Assembly (NCBI GenBank): GCA_035273885.1
Contig: DATEOR010000017.1
Span: 1 to 8,655 of the forward strand
Origin: DATEOR01 sp035273885
Lineage (GTDB): Bacteria; Actinomycetota; Thermoleophilia; Gaiellales; Gaiellaceae
Direction: 5' to 3'
Length of the DNA stretch: 8,655 bases
Numbering within the stretch: the stretch's first letter is position 1; every line of letters starts with the position of its first letter. The position numbers and the translations under genes are program-made. This document shows, one piece after another, positions 1 through 6,177 of the stretch. The notes beneath the pieces are model-generated. The model had not been told where the DNA came from, did no database searches, and saw only the letters and a list, made by a program, of their open reading frames with translations.

Positions 1-639
1 CACCTGGACGAGGAGGAGGGGACGCCGATCCAGAAGGCCCGGCACGTCACCTACAACGCACAGACCCGGAAGATCTGGCCGGGCGCCGACCTCTTCACAG
101 ACTTCCTCGCGCCGCGCGACCCCTACGACGACTATGACCTAGTCGACCGGTTGCGCCGCATGCCGGACAGCTTCCGCGTGACGGGCGCCATCCAGCAGGC
201 CTATCTGCGCCGCTTTCCCGAGCTCGCCGCTGTCAGAAACGCACGCGACGAGATCCCACCCGGCCTCTCAGGCCGGAGGCGCAAGGTGAAGGAGCTACGG
301 ATCCGCGCGCGGCGGGGGATTCGTCGACGCGTCGACGCGCGCCTGGGCCCGAGGTGGTGGCCGGTTCGCTCCGGCCTCGGCGACTACACGACCGACCTTC
401 GCGGTGAGGACGGCGCAGCGCTCCTCGGCATCCTTCTCGAGCCGCGGACGCTCGCCCGCGGGCAGATTCGCGAGGAGGCGGTGCGGACGCTGGTCGACGA
501 CACGCTCTCCGGCCGCGCGCGCTATACGAAGCCGCTCGGCGCGCTCCTCACGTTCGAGCTCTTCCAGCGCCAGTTCGTGGACCGCGAGGGCTTCGACGGA
601 GCGAACCACTCCGCGGATCACATGGTGGCGGTGAGCTGA
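1..639 (+). CDS. Asparagine synthase-family protein, C-terminal part (5' end outside window)
   Basis: The frame is open from the first base to a TGA at 637-639, giving 212 residues of a protein that starts upstream of the window. The segment PYDDYDLVDRL (fragment residues 41-51) resembles the 'FLDxDLVEF' stretch of asparagine synthase C-terminal domains. It is followed by a typical 'RxxYLRRFPEL' helix and ends with the family-like tail FELFQRQF (185-192). The family transfers ammonia from glutamine to an adenylated carboxylate; many actinobacterial paralogues sit in polysaccharide or natural-product loci rather than making asparagine. The Arg-rich stretch around residues 95-120 replaces the RxKxGF region seen in many relatives, which argues for a specialised paralogue. 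The glutaminase and ATP-binding parts are not visible, so activity cannot be judged. The stop overlaps the start of the next small gene, suggesting coupled translation. The family call is by motif memory only. Confidence 0.62.
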   Translation, partial: HLDEEEGTPIQKARHVTYNAQTRKIWPGADLFTDFLAPRDPYDDYDLVDRLRRMPDSFRVTGAIQQAYLRRFPELAAVRNARDEIPPGLSGRRRKVKELRIRARRGIRRRVDARLGPRWWPVRSGLGDYTTDLRGEDGAALLGILLEPRTLARGQIREEAVRTLVDDTLSGRARYTKPLGALLTFELFQRQFVDREGFDGANHSADHMVAVS

Positions 640-737
640 TGTTCAGGCTCTTCGTAGTGCCGGTCCTCCTCGCGGCTGTCCTGGCTGCGGGCTGCGGCGA
701 TTCCGGGGAATCCGGCGGGACGCCTCTTTCGGGCTAA
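639..737 (+). CDS. Putative 32-residue lipoprotein microgene
   Basis: The ATG at 639-641 overlaps the upstream TGA (TGATG), and the frame closes at TAA 735-737. The product has a basic start (MFR), a hydrophobic core (residues 4-17, rich in Val, Leu and Ala) and a lipobox-like end, LAAG before Cys19. It then has only 14 polar Gly/Ser residues (CGDSGESGGTPLSG). It therefore looks like a complete type II signal peptide with almost no mature domain. GGTGA at 630-634 could serve as a short-spaced ribosome binding site, and the stop/start overlap suggests reinitiation after the asparagine-synthase-like gene. It could be a genuine small lipoprotein, a remnant of a longer one, or chance. No continuation in another frame after the TAA reads like a lipoprotein domain. 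The function is unknown. Confidence 0.5.
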   Translation: MFRLFVVPVLLAAVLAAGCGDSGESGGTPLSG

Positions 738-808
738 AGAGGACGGCGGCTTCTGCCGAGGAAGGTAGAGACCGACGCTCCGCCGCAAAGCGTCGTTCCT
801 CTCCTCGT
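738..808. other. Intergenic structured segment with nested inverted repeats
   Basis: This stretch has no convincing gene. Exact complementary pairs are visible: AGAGGA (738-743) with TCCTCT (797-802); CGGC (747-750) with GCCG (755-758) around a TTCT tetraloop; and CGACGCT (773-779) with AGCGTCG (789-795) around a 9-base loop. The first pair encloses the other two, giving a three-way-junction-like fold. It could be the 3' untranslated region of the plus-strand genes, the trailer of the minus-strand tRNA, or an unrecognised small RNA. GC-rich DNA forms such stems readily by chance. Confidence 0.35.
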
Positions 809-836
809 CGAAGGCCGCTCTCCCGGGCGGCCTTCG
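809..836. terminator. Candidate terminator hairpin (10-bp perfect stem)
   Basis: CGAAGGCCGC (809-818) is exactly complementary to GCGGCCTTCG (827-836), with an 8-base loop. On the plus strand it is followed by TCATTTCG, a poor U-tract, and it would end transcripts of the asparagine-synthase-like gene and microgene. On the minus strand it lies 14 bases past the tRNA 3' end but has no U-tract there. It may act in both directions or only stabilise 3' ends. Confidence 0.5.
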
Positions 837-850
837 TCATTTCGATGAGG

Positions 851-921
851 CTGCGGGGCAAGGACTCGAACCTTGACTACCTGATCCAGAGTCAGGCGTC
901 CTACCATTAGACGACCCCGCA
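851..921 (-). tRNA. tRNA-Gln (anticodon CUG)
   Basis: Read on the minus strand this folds as a complete cloverleaf. The 7-bp acceptor stem is perfect, TGCGGGG (921-915) with CCCCGCA (858-852), and includes the U1-A72 pair typical of glutamine tRNAs. The D-arm contains TAATGGTA. The anticodon stem CCTGA/TCAGG holds the loop CTCTGGA, with anticodon CTG at 889-887. A 5-base variable region follows, then the T-arm CAAGG-TTCGAGT-CCTTG. The discriminator base is G (851), as expected for Gln. The next bases read CCT, so the 3' CCA is not encoded and must be added by the CCA-adding enzyme. A -10 box lies just upstream. The gene follows the HD-domain gene on the same strand, so read-through from that operon is possible. 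Confidence 0.95.
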
Positions 922-932
922 AGGGCGCGGTC

Positions 933-938
933 ATTGTA
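933..938 (-). promoter_or_regulatory. -10 box (TACAAT) for tRNA-Gln
   Basis: TACAAT on the minus strand would start transcription near position 926, about five bases before the mature tRNA 5' end at 921. No convincing -35 hexamer is seen 16-18 bases further upstream, a region that overlaps the end of the HD-domain gene. Confidence 0.55.
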
Positions 939-953
939 GCGGCCGTCCTGGGC

Positions 954-1835
954 TCAGAGCTCGAGGCGGTACAGCGGAATGAGGCTCTTTTCGGCCTCCG
1001 TGTCTATCCGTGCGACGACCTCGACGTAGGGCTCGAGGCCTGAGCCGCGGAGCTTCGCCTTCAGGAGCTCGTCCACCTGGTAGACCCCGGACGAGTTGTT
1101 CATCTCGATCTCGATGGAGATCGGGGCGCTCTCGCCGTCACCGATGTGGACGCTGTCGATCGCCGCCGCCGAGAGGGAGTGGATGGAGACACGCCCGTGC
1201 TCGAACGGGATCCGCGAGCGGCCCTTGGCCATGTCGAGGGCGTCGGCGACGCGCACGATGCCGGCCTCCAGGGTGAGCGGCTTCCCGTCCTCGCGGTGGC
1301 TCGTGATTGCCCCGAGCACCTCGACGATCACGACGGTCCGCTCGGGCTCGTCGTAGAGGCCTTCGAGGAGCTCCCGCATCTTCGGTTCGGCGAGGAAGAG
1401 GCTCCAGTCTTCATGGCCTTCGCGGTGTACCGACATGCCGACGCAGTGGAGGAGGGCGCCGAGCACGACGACGATCTCGGCATCGTCGCGGCTCATCCCG
1501 TAGTCCTCCACCATCGCCGGCTCGACGTGGTGCTTGGTCAGCTGGCGCAGGAGCTTCAGCGCGATGTTCGTGACGATCTGGATGTGCACCCACGAGTGGT
1601 CGTTGATCTCGAGGCGCTTGACCGCGTTCACGTTTGACACGTGCCACCACGCCTTCACCTGCGCGTCCTCGTTGATGCGGTCGACGAGCGTCGCGAGCTT
1701 GCGGTTGGCCCGCGTCGGCACCTTGATCCGCATCTGCGCCACCGCCTCGGCGGGCGTCAGACGGGTCTCTTCCTCCGCCTGCTGGGAGACCGGATCCTCG
1801 ATCCGCTCCTGCGTCTCCTTGTCGAGCTCGGACAC
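954..1835 (-). CDS. HD-domain phosphohydrolase-like protein with a variant His-Cys motif
   Basis: This 293-residue soluble protein matches my memory of a conserved HD-superfamily group (COG3294-like). Recognisable stretches are NDHSWVH (78-84), YGMSRDDAEIVV (112-123), LLHCVGMSVHRE (128-139), TLEAGIVRVADALDMAKGRSRIPFE (188-212, given here only as its key run) and QVDELLK (253-259). HD enzymes bind one or two metals through H...HD...D and hydrolyse phosphoester bonds, often in nucleotides. Here the first His is probably H80 and the distal Asp D198, but the central motif is H130-C131 instead of His-Asp. The codon is TGC (1445-1443), two changes away from either Asp codon. The acidic N-terminus (about residues 1-30) looks disordered. 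The start is GTG at 1835, ten bases after the preceding stop, with no Shine-Dalgarno sequence. It is the last gene of the operon-like run. The family is fairly sure; substrate and activity are unknown. Confidence 0.82.
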   Translation of the reverse strand: MSELDKETQERIEDPVSQQAEEETRLTPAEAVAQMRIKVPTRANRKLATLVDRINEDAQVKAWWHVSNVNAVKRLEINDHSWVHIQIVTNIALKLLRQLTKHHVEPAMVEDYGMSRDDAEIVVVLGALLHCVGMSVHREGHEDWSLFLAEPKMRELLEGLYDEPERTVVIVEVLGAITSHREDGKPLTLEAGIVRVADALDMAKGRSRIPFEHGRVSIHSLSAAAIDSVHIGDGESAPISIEIEMNNSSGVYQVDELLKAKLRGSGLEPYVEVVARIDTEAEKSLIPLYRLEL

Positions 1836-1842
1836 GAACCCG

Positions 1843-1848
1843 AGCTTA
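1843..1848 (-). promoter_or_regulatory. Possible -10 box (TAAGCT) at the HD-domain gene start
   Basis: TAAGCT on the minus strand contains the stop codon of the upstream gene and lies seven bases before the GTG at 1835, predicting a leader of about one base. There is no Shine-Dalgarno sequence. The match is only TANNNT and could be chance. Confidence 0.25.
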
Positions 1849-2523
1849 GACGGCTGCGGTCGGTTCCGCTCCCTTCAGATCCCGGAGCTCGTAGTACGTC
1901 GTCGTCCAGGCCAGCGCGAGGAACGGGGCGGTGATCGTCTGCAGGACGACGTTGAGCACAAAGCTGAGCCAGGCGCTGTCGACTGCCGAGTCGAGGATCC
2001 CGAACACGAGCCCGACTCCGATGAAGATCAGGAACGTCAGGACGATCACGCCGAAGACCGACCAGCCGTAGCCGCGGACGAGGTCCTGGCTCCGGCCGAA
2101 CGACTGCGAGACGCCGCAGTTCTCCAGCATGATCGCCGGCACGATCAGGAGCCAGATCGTCAGCAGGAACAGGCCGGGGACGATCAGGAGGATGAAACCG
2201 AAGGCGATCGCGATTCCCGCGAGCAGGCCGGCGGCGACGAGGGTGGCCAGGTGAGGTGTCACCCGGTCGAGCGTCTGGCTGAGCGAGAGGTCGGCCCGGC
2301 CGTCGCGGACGTCGTCGACTGCGAGGACCAGCGCGCCCTGGAGCCAGAAGACTCCGGCGATGCTGACGAAGAAGCCCAGGACGGCGCCGAGCCAGCCGAG
2401 CGAGGTGAGCAGGAGGATCAGGAGCGAGATGAGGACGTAGACGACGAAGGCGATCGGGATGAGGTGGCGCCAGTGCGCCTTGTACATGTCCCAGGCCTTG
2501 CCGATGACGGTGCCCGCCTGCAT
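1846..2523 (-). CDS. Multi-pass integral membrane protein, function unknown
   Basis: The product is 225 residues if translated from the ATG at 2523-2521. A longer reading frame runs back to 2607 but overlaps the ABC gene, and its extra N-terminus is Ser/Arg-rich and non-hydrophobic. The chosen start gives 'GKAWDMYKAHWRHL', a typical amphipathic opening for this type of protein. Hydrophobic segments lie at about residues 21-42, 44-66, 95-134 (probably two helices around IVPG), 156-180 and 186-208, so about six helices. The middle motif PAIMLENCGVSQSFGRSQDLVRG (129-151, key residues E134, S139 and S145) recalls widespread YciC/GPDPase-membrane-like domains, but I cannot assign a family firmly. 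It sits between the ABC exporter pair and the HD gene, 16 bases after the ABC stop, so it may assist or regulate export. Confidence 0.75.
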   Translation of the reverse strand: MQAGTVIGKAWDMYKAHWRHLIPIAFVVYVLISLLILLLTSLGWLGAVLGFFVSIAGVFWLQGALVLAVDDVRDGRADLSLSQTLDRVTPHLATLVAAGLLAGIAIAFGFILLIVPGLFLLTIWLLIVPAIMLENCGVSQSFGRSQDLVRGYGWSVFGVIVLTFLIFIGVGLVFGILDSAVDSAWLSFVLNVVLQTITAPFLALAWTTTYYELRDLKGAEPTAAV

Positions 2524-2531
2524 CGGCGCGT

Positions 2532-2537
2532 AGCGTA
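2532..2537 (-). promoter_or_regulatory. Possible internal -10 box (TACGCT) before the membrane-protein gene
   Basis: TACGCT on the minus strand lies eight bases before the ATG at 2523 and predicts a leader of about two bases. No Shine-Dalgarno sequence is present between the ABC stop (2542-2540) and this ATG. The signal is weak and has no clear -35. Confidence 0.25.
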
Positions 2538-2539
2538 GA

Positions 2540-4345
2540 TCAGGCGGCGGCTGATGCCCAGTCGCCGTAGAGCGAGAGGTAGAGGCCCTCGCGCTGCAGG
2601 AGCTCATCGTGCGTCCCCTGCTCGACGACGCGGCCGTGCTCGAGAACGACGATCAAGTCCGCGTTTCGGATCGTCGAGAGCCGGTGGGCGATGATGAACG
2701 CCGTCCGGCCGGCGAGCAGCGTGCGCAGAGCGAGCTCGATGCGCCGCTCCGTGCCGATGTCCACGCTCGACGTCGCCTCGTCGAGGACGAGAATGCGCGG
2801 GTCGGCGAGCAGAGCGCGTGCGAAAGCGACGAGCTGGCGCTGGCCGAGCGAGAGTCGCGCGCCGCGCTCGGCGACCTCGGTCTCGTAGCCGTTCTCCAGA
2901 GCTTCGATGAAGTCGTGCGCTCCGACGGCGCGCGCGGCGGCCTCGATCTCCTCCTGCCCAGCCTCGGGCTGTGCGAAGGCGATGTTCTCTCTGACCGTGC
3001 CCGCGAAGAGGAAGCCTTCCTGCGGGACGATGCCGAGCTGGCTGCGCAGGCTCTCCTGCTTGACCCTGCGGAGGTCGTGGCCGTCGATCGTGATGCGGCC
3101 CTCGCGCGGGTCGTAGAAGCGCGCGAGAAGCTTCGCGATCGTGGATTTCCCCGCGCCGGTGTGGCCGACGAGGGCGACCGTCGTCCCTGCCGGCACGTCC
3201 AGGTCGATCCCGTGCAGGACCTCGACGCCCTTGCCATAGCCGAAGCGGACATCGTCGAAGAGGACATGGCCCTGGATCGCCGGGAGCTCGACGGCGTCCG
3301 GTGCGTCGAGGATGTCCGGCTCCTCGTCGAGCACCTCGGTGATCTTGTCCAGCGCGGCCACCGCGGCGAGAAACGTGTTGTAGAGCTGAGAGAGCTGCTG
3401 CACCGGGTCGAAGAAGTTCGACAGGTAGAGCATGAAGGCGAGCAGCGTGCCGATCGTGAGGTCGTTCTCGAAGTAGCGGTAGCCGCCGTAGCCGAGGACG
3501 ATCGCGGTCGCGGCCGTGGAGAGGAAATCCACGAACGGGAAATACAGGCCGTTGGTCACGACCGTGACGTGGTTCGCCTCCCGGTAGCGGGCGTTGACCT
3601 CCCGGAACTGGCGCTCGTTGGCGGACTGGCGGTTGAAGGCCTGCACGACCCGCATGCCGGCGATGTCCTCGGCAAGGGTGGCCGTGACGTGGCCGAGCCG
3701 TTCCCGCACGGCGCGGTAGGCCCGCGAGGAGACGGCGCGGAAGATTGCGGTCGCGATCGCCATGAAGGGGAAGACCGCGAGCGTTGCGAGCGCGAGTTTC
3801 CAGTCGAGCGCGAAGAGAATCGCGGCCGAGCCGATCAGGATGAGCGTGTTCTGAAAGAGGCTCGTGACGCCGTCGGTGACGAGCTGGTCGAGCGCCTCGA
3901 CGTCGTTCGTCAGGCGGCTGATGAGGACGCCCGCCCGGTTGCGCTCGTAGAAGCCGAGCGAGAGCCGCTGCAGGTGGCGGAAGAGCTTGTCGCGGAGGTC
4001 GGCGAGAATCCGCTCGCCCGTCCAGCCGGTGAAGTAGGTCTGTGCGCTGCTCGCGAGCCAGTTGAGGACGCCGGCCGCGATGAAGACGATCACGACCTCG
4101 ACGAGGCGACGGTAGTCGTCGGCGCGGATGCCGTCGTCGAGGGCGAGCTTGGCGAGATAGGGAGGCGCGAGCGAGGTCAGCGTCGCCGCGAGCAGCGTGA
4201 CGATCGCGAGCGTCGTCCGCGTCTTGTAGCGGGCCGCCAGCCGGGCGAGGGTCGAGATGCGGTGCGCGGTGCGCCTCCACGACCAGTCGTCGACCTCGGC
4301 GCCGCGCTGCATGGTGAGGTGGGATCCGGGCTGCCAGACCTTCAC
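2540..4345 (-). CDS. Heterodimeric ABC exporter subunit with the canonical Walker B Glu and a variant signature
   Basis: This 601-residue half-transporter has a six-helix type IV exporter membrane domain (about residues 40-330) fused to an ATP-binding domain (about 355-595). The nucleotide domain shows the A-loop Tyr370, Walker A GHTGAGKS (394-401), Q-loop Gln442, signature LSLGQ (498-502, third Gly replaced by Leu), Walker B ILVLDE with catalytic Glu523, D-loop SSVD (526-529) and H-loop His554. In heterodimeric exporters such as TM287/288 and BmrCD, the subunit with a complete Walker B carries the altered signature, as here. The start is GTG at 4345, overlapping the upstream stop as GTGA; GGAGG at 4357-4353 sits seven bases before it. 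A later ATG at 4312 lacks such a site. It pairs with the gene ending at 4342. Substrate is unknown; multidrug, lipid or peptide export are all possible. Confidence 0.95.
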   Translation of the reverse strand: MKVWQPGSHLTMQRGAEVDDWSWRRTAHRISTLARLAARYKTRTTLAIVTLLAATLTSLAPPYLAKLALDDGIRADDYRRLVEVVIVFIAAGVLNWLASSAQTYFTGWTGERILADLRDKLFRHLQRLSLGFYERNRAGVLISRLTNDVEALDQLVTDGVTSLFQNTLILIGSAAILFALDWKLALATLAVFPFMAIATAIFRAVSSRAYRAVRERLGHVTATLAEDIAGMRVVQAFNRQSANERQFREVNARYREANHVTVVTNGLYFPFVDFLSTAATAIVLGYGGYRYFENDLTIGTLLAFMLYLSNFFDPVQQLSQLYNTFLAAVAALDKITEVLDEEPDILDAPDAVELPAIQGHVLFDDVRFGYGKGVEVLHGIDLDVPAGTTVALVGHTGAGKSTIAKLLARFYDPREGRITIDGHDLRRVKQESLRSQLGIVPQEGFLFAGTVRENIAFAQPEAGQEEIEAAARAVGAHDFIEALENGYETEVAERGARLSLGQRQLVAFARALLADPRILVLDEATSSVDIGTERRIELALRTLLAGRTAFIIAHRLSTIRNADLIVVLEHGRVVEQGTHDELLQREGLYLSLYGDWASAAA

Positions 4346-6147
4346 GCGGTGGCCTCCAGGCGCGCGGCCAGCTCGCGGTCGACCAGGCCGTGCTCGTAGA
4401 TCTCCCGGTAGACCGGGCTCGACTCGGCGAGCTCGGCCTGCGTCCCGCGAGCGACGACCCTCCCGTGGTCGAGCACGACGACTTCGTCCGCGAGCGAGAT
4501 CGTCGACAGGCGGTGCGCGATGATCAGCGTCGTCCGTCCCTTCATCGCCTCGCGAAGACCGAGGCGGATTCGCGCCTCCGTCGTCGCATCGACCGCAGCG
4601 GTGGCGTCGTCGAGGACGAGGATGCGCGGATTCATGGCGATCGCCCGGGCGATTGCCACCCGCTGGCGCTGCCCGCCGGAGAGCGTGATCCCGCGCTCGC
4701 CGATCACGGTGTCGTAGCCCTGCGGAAGCTGGACGATGAACTCGTGCGCCTGCGCGAGCCGGGCGGCCGATTCGATCTCCTCGTCCGTGGCTTCGGGCGC
4801 ACCGAACGCGATGTTCTCGCGCACGGTCGTGGAGAAGAGGAACGGGTCCTGGGAGATGACGGCGATCTGCGAGCGGAGCGACGGAAGCGAGACGTCGCGG
4901 ACGTCGACGCCGTCGATCAGCACTCGCCCCTCGGTCGCGTCGTAGAAGCGCGGCACGAGCGCGGTGAGCGTCGTCTTGCCCGAGCCGGTGTGGCCGATCA
5001 CCGCGACGTTCTGGTCCGGCTCGATCGCGAGCTCGACGCCGTGCAGGACCGGGCGGTCAGGGTCGTACCCGAACGAGACTCCCTCGAAGTCGATGCGCCC
5101 CGGCCCGGGCTGGAGCGCCTCGGCGCCGGGCCTCTCCGCGATCTCCTCCGGCTCGTCGAGCACCTGGAAGATGCGCTCGCCCGAAGCGGTCGCGCGCTGC
5201 GACTGGCCGATCCACATGCCCAGCATCCGCAGCGGCATGATCAGCATCGTCACGTAGAGGTTGAAGGCGAAGAACTCGCCGACGGTCAGGCTCCCGTGGG
5301 TGACCATCCAGCCGCCGACCAGGAGGATCGCGGCCTGCGCAAGCAGCGGCACGAAGCTGAGGAGCGGCACGTACAGGGAGCGCTGCCGGTTCGCGAGCAC
5401 GGTCTGCTCGAAGACCGCGTTGGAGCGCCGCTGGAACTTCTCCTGCTCCTGCTCCTCCTGTGCGAACGACTTGACGACGTGGACGCCGACGATGTTCTCC
5501 TCCGCCACGGTCGCGACATCGGCCATCTTCTGCTGCACGTCGCGAAGCACCGGGTGGGAGACCTTCGAGTAGCGGTACGCGAGCGCGACGACGAACGGCG
5601 TGATCGCGAGCGCGACGAGCGCGAGCCGCCAGTCCGTCCAGAGCATGATCGCGGTGACGCCGACGATCGTGAGCACGTGCTGGAAGAAGAAGATGAGCCC
5701 GTAGCCGAGGAAGAAGCGCACCGCCTGGAGGTCGACGGTCGCCCTCGACATGAGCTGACCGGTCTGGTGCCGGTCGTAGAAGCCGAAGGACAGCCGGAGC
5801 AGGTGCGCGTACATGGCATTGCGCATATCGAACTCGACGCCGAGCGCCTGCCGGCCCGAGATGAAGCGCCGGCCCACCATGAGCACCGCTTTCACGAGCC
5901 CGATCACGGCGATGAGGGCGATCAGCTCCCAGAGCATCTGCTCGTCCCTCGGCCGGATGGCGAGGTCGATCACGCTCTGGCTGATGCGGACGAGCGCGAT
6001 GGCCGCCGCCTGCGACAGAGCGGCGAGAACGATCGAGATGAAGAGCGACCAGCGGTAGGGGCGCAGGAACCCGAGCAAACGGGCGAACGTGTGCAGGTTC
6101 GGGTGCTTCTCTACGTCCACAGGTGACCCAACGCCGAGTGTATCCAC
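4342..6147 (-). CDS. Heterodimeric ABC exporter subunit with degenerate Walker B (Asp) and canonical signature
   Basis: This 601-residue half-transporter is the first gene of the minus-strand run. The membrane domain spans about residues 28-325, and the ATP-binding domain about 350-595. Visible motifs are the A-loop Tyr361, Walker A GHTGSGKT (385-392), Q-loop Gln433, signature LSGGQ (489-493), Walker B ILVLDD (509-514), D-loop AAVD (517-520) and H-loop His545. Asp514 stands where active subunits have the catalytic Glu, so its own Walker A/B site should hydrolyse ATP poorly. Combined with LSLGQ of the partner it forms the degenerate site, while its LSGGQ completes the partner's active site. 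The start is GTG at 6147, preceded by the purine-rich run GGGAAGGG (6156-6149), which is rather close for a Shine-Dalgarno sequence; GTG at 6120 is an alternative. The 30-base gap to ftcD is divergent. Confidence 0.95.
   Translation of the reverse strand: MDTLGVGSPVDVEKHPNLHTFARLLGFLRPYRWSLFISIVLAALSQAAAIALVRISQSVIDLAIRPRDEQMLWELIALIAVIGLVKAVLMVGRRFISGRQALGVEFDMRNAMYAHLLRLSFGFYDRHQTGQLMSRATVDLQAVRFFLGYGLIFFFQHVLTIVGVTAIMLWTDWRLALVALAITPFVVALAYRYSKVSHPVLRDVQQKMADVATVAEENIVGVHVVKSFAQEEQEQEKFQRRSNAVFEQTVLANRQRSLYVPLLSFVPLLAQAAILLVGGWMVTHGSLTVGEFFAFNLYVTMLIMPLRMLGMWIGQSQRATASGERIFQVLDEPEEIAERPGAEALQPGPGRIDFEGVSFGYDPDRPVLHGVELAIEPDQNVAVIGHTGSGKTTLTALVPRFYDATEGRVLIDGVDVRDVSLPSLRSQIAVISQDPFLFSTTVRENIAFGAPEATDEEIESAARLAQAHEFIVQLPQGYDTVIGERGITLSGGQRQRVAIARAIAMNPRILVLDDATAAVDATTEARIRLGLREAMKGRTTLIIAHRLSTISLADEVVVLDHGRVVARGTQAELAESSPVYREIYEHGLVDRELAARLEATA
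4353..4357 (-). promoter_or_regulatory. Ribosome binding site GGAGG for the second ABC gene
   Basis: GGAGG on the minus strand is seven bases upstream of the GTG at 4345 and lies inside the end of the preceding ABC gene. It supports GTG 4345 over ATG 4312 as the start and implies coupled translation of the two subunits. Confidence 0.7.
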
Positions 6148-6165
6148 GCCCTTCCCGGCGGCTTT

Positions 6166-6171
6166 TATCCT
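6166..6171 (+). promoter_or_regulatory. Possible -10 box (TATCCT) for a leaderless ftcD transcript
   Basis: TATCCT ends six bases before the GTG at 6178. The expected transcription start falls on the first base of the start codon. The whole divergent gap to the ABC operon is 30 bases and has no Shine-Dalgarno sequence for ftcD. No clear -35 is visible; it would lie inside the ABC gene start. Confidence 0.4.
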
Positions 6172-6177
6172 GCGCTC

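Noticed and set aside
837..848. TCAT-TTCG-ATGA mini-hairpin
   Set aside because: A 4-bp stem around a TTCG loop between the 10-bp hairpin and the tRNA is too short to support as a separate feature.
643..934. Minus-strand frames of 72 and 66 residues overlapping tRNA-Gln
   Set aside because: They run through the tRNA and the hairpin region, have no ribosome binding site and show no domain.
1534..2538. 334-residue plus-strand frame opposite the HD and membrane-protein genes
   Set aside because: Its long acidic, Asp/Glu/Gln-rich tail is the reverse reading of hydrophobic membrane-segment codons. There is no domain and no start signal.
2524..2607. Longer N-terminus for the membrane protein, back to 2607
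   Set aside because: It would overlap the ABC gene by 68 bases and add a Ser/Arg-rich segment unlike the family; the ATG at 2523 falls cleanly after the ABC stop.
2609..4399. 596-residue open frame antisense to the second ABC gene
   Set aside because: It mirrors a gene with complete ABC motifs. Its product is a low-complexity Arg/Asp/Glu-rich sequence, as expected when the reverse strand of GC-rich coding DNA is read.
5441..5463. Short CTCCTG-type tandem repeat
   Set aside because: It encodes the Glu/Gln-rich segment EEQEQE (231-236) of the first ABC subunit, in a coupling-helix region where charged repeats are normal, and it keeps the reading frame.
4390..6126. 578-residue open frame antisense to the first ABC gene
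   Set aside because: Same reason: charged composition without domain motifs, opposite a clear ABC exporter subunit. Shorter antisense frames of equal length at matching places in both ABC genes reflect their shared ancestry.
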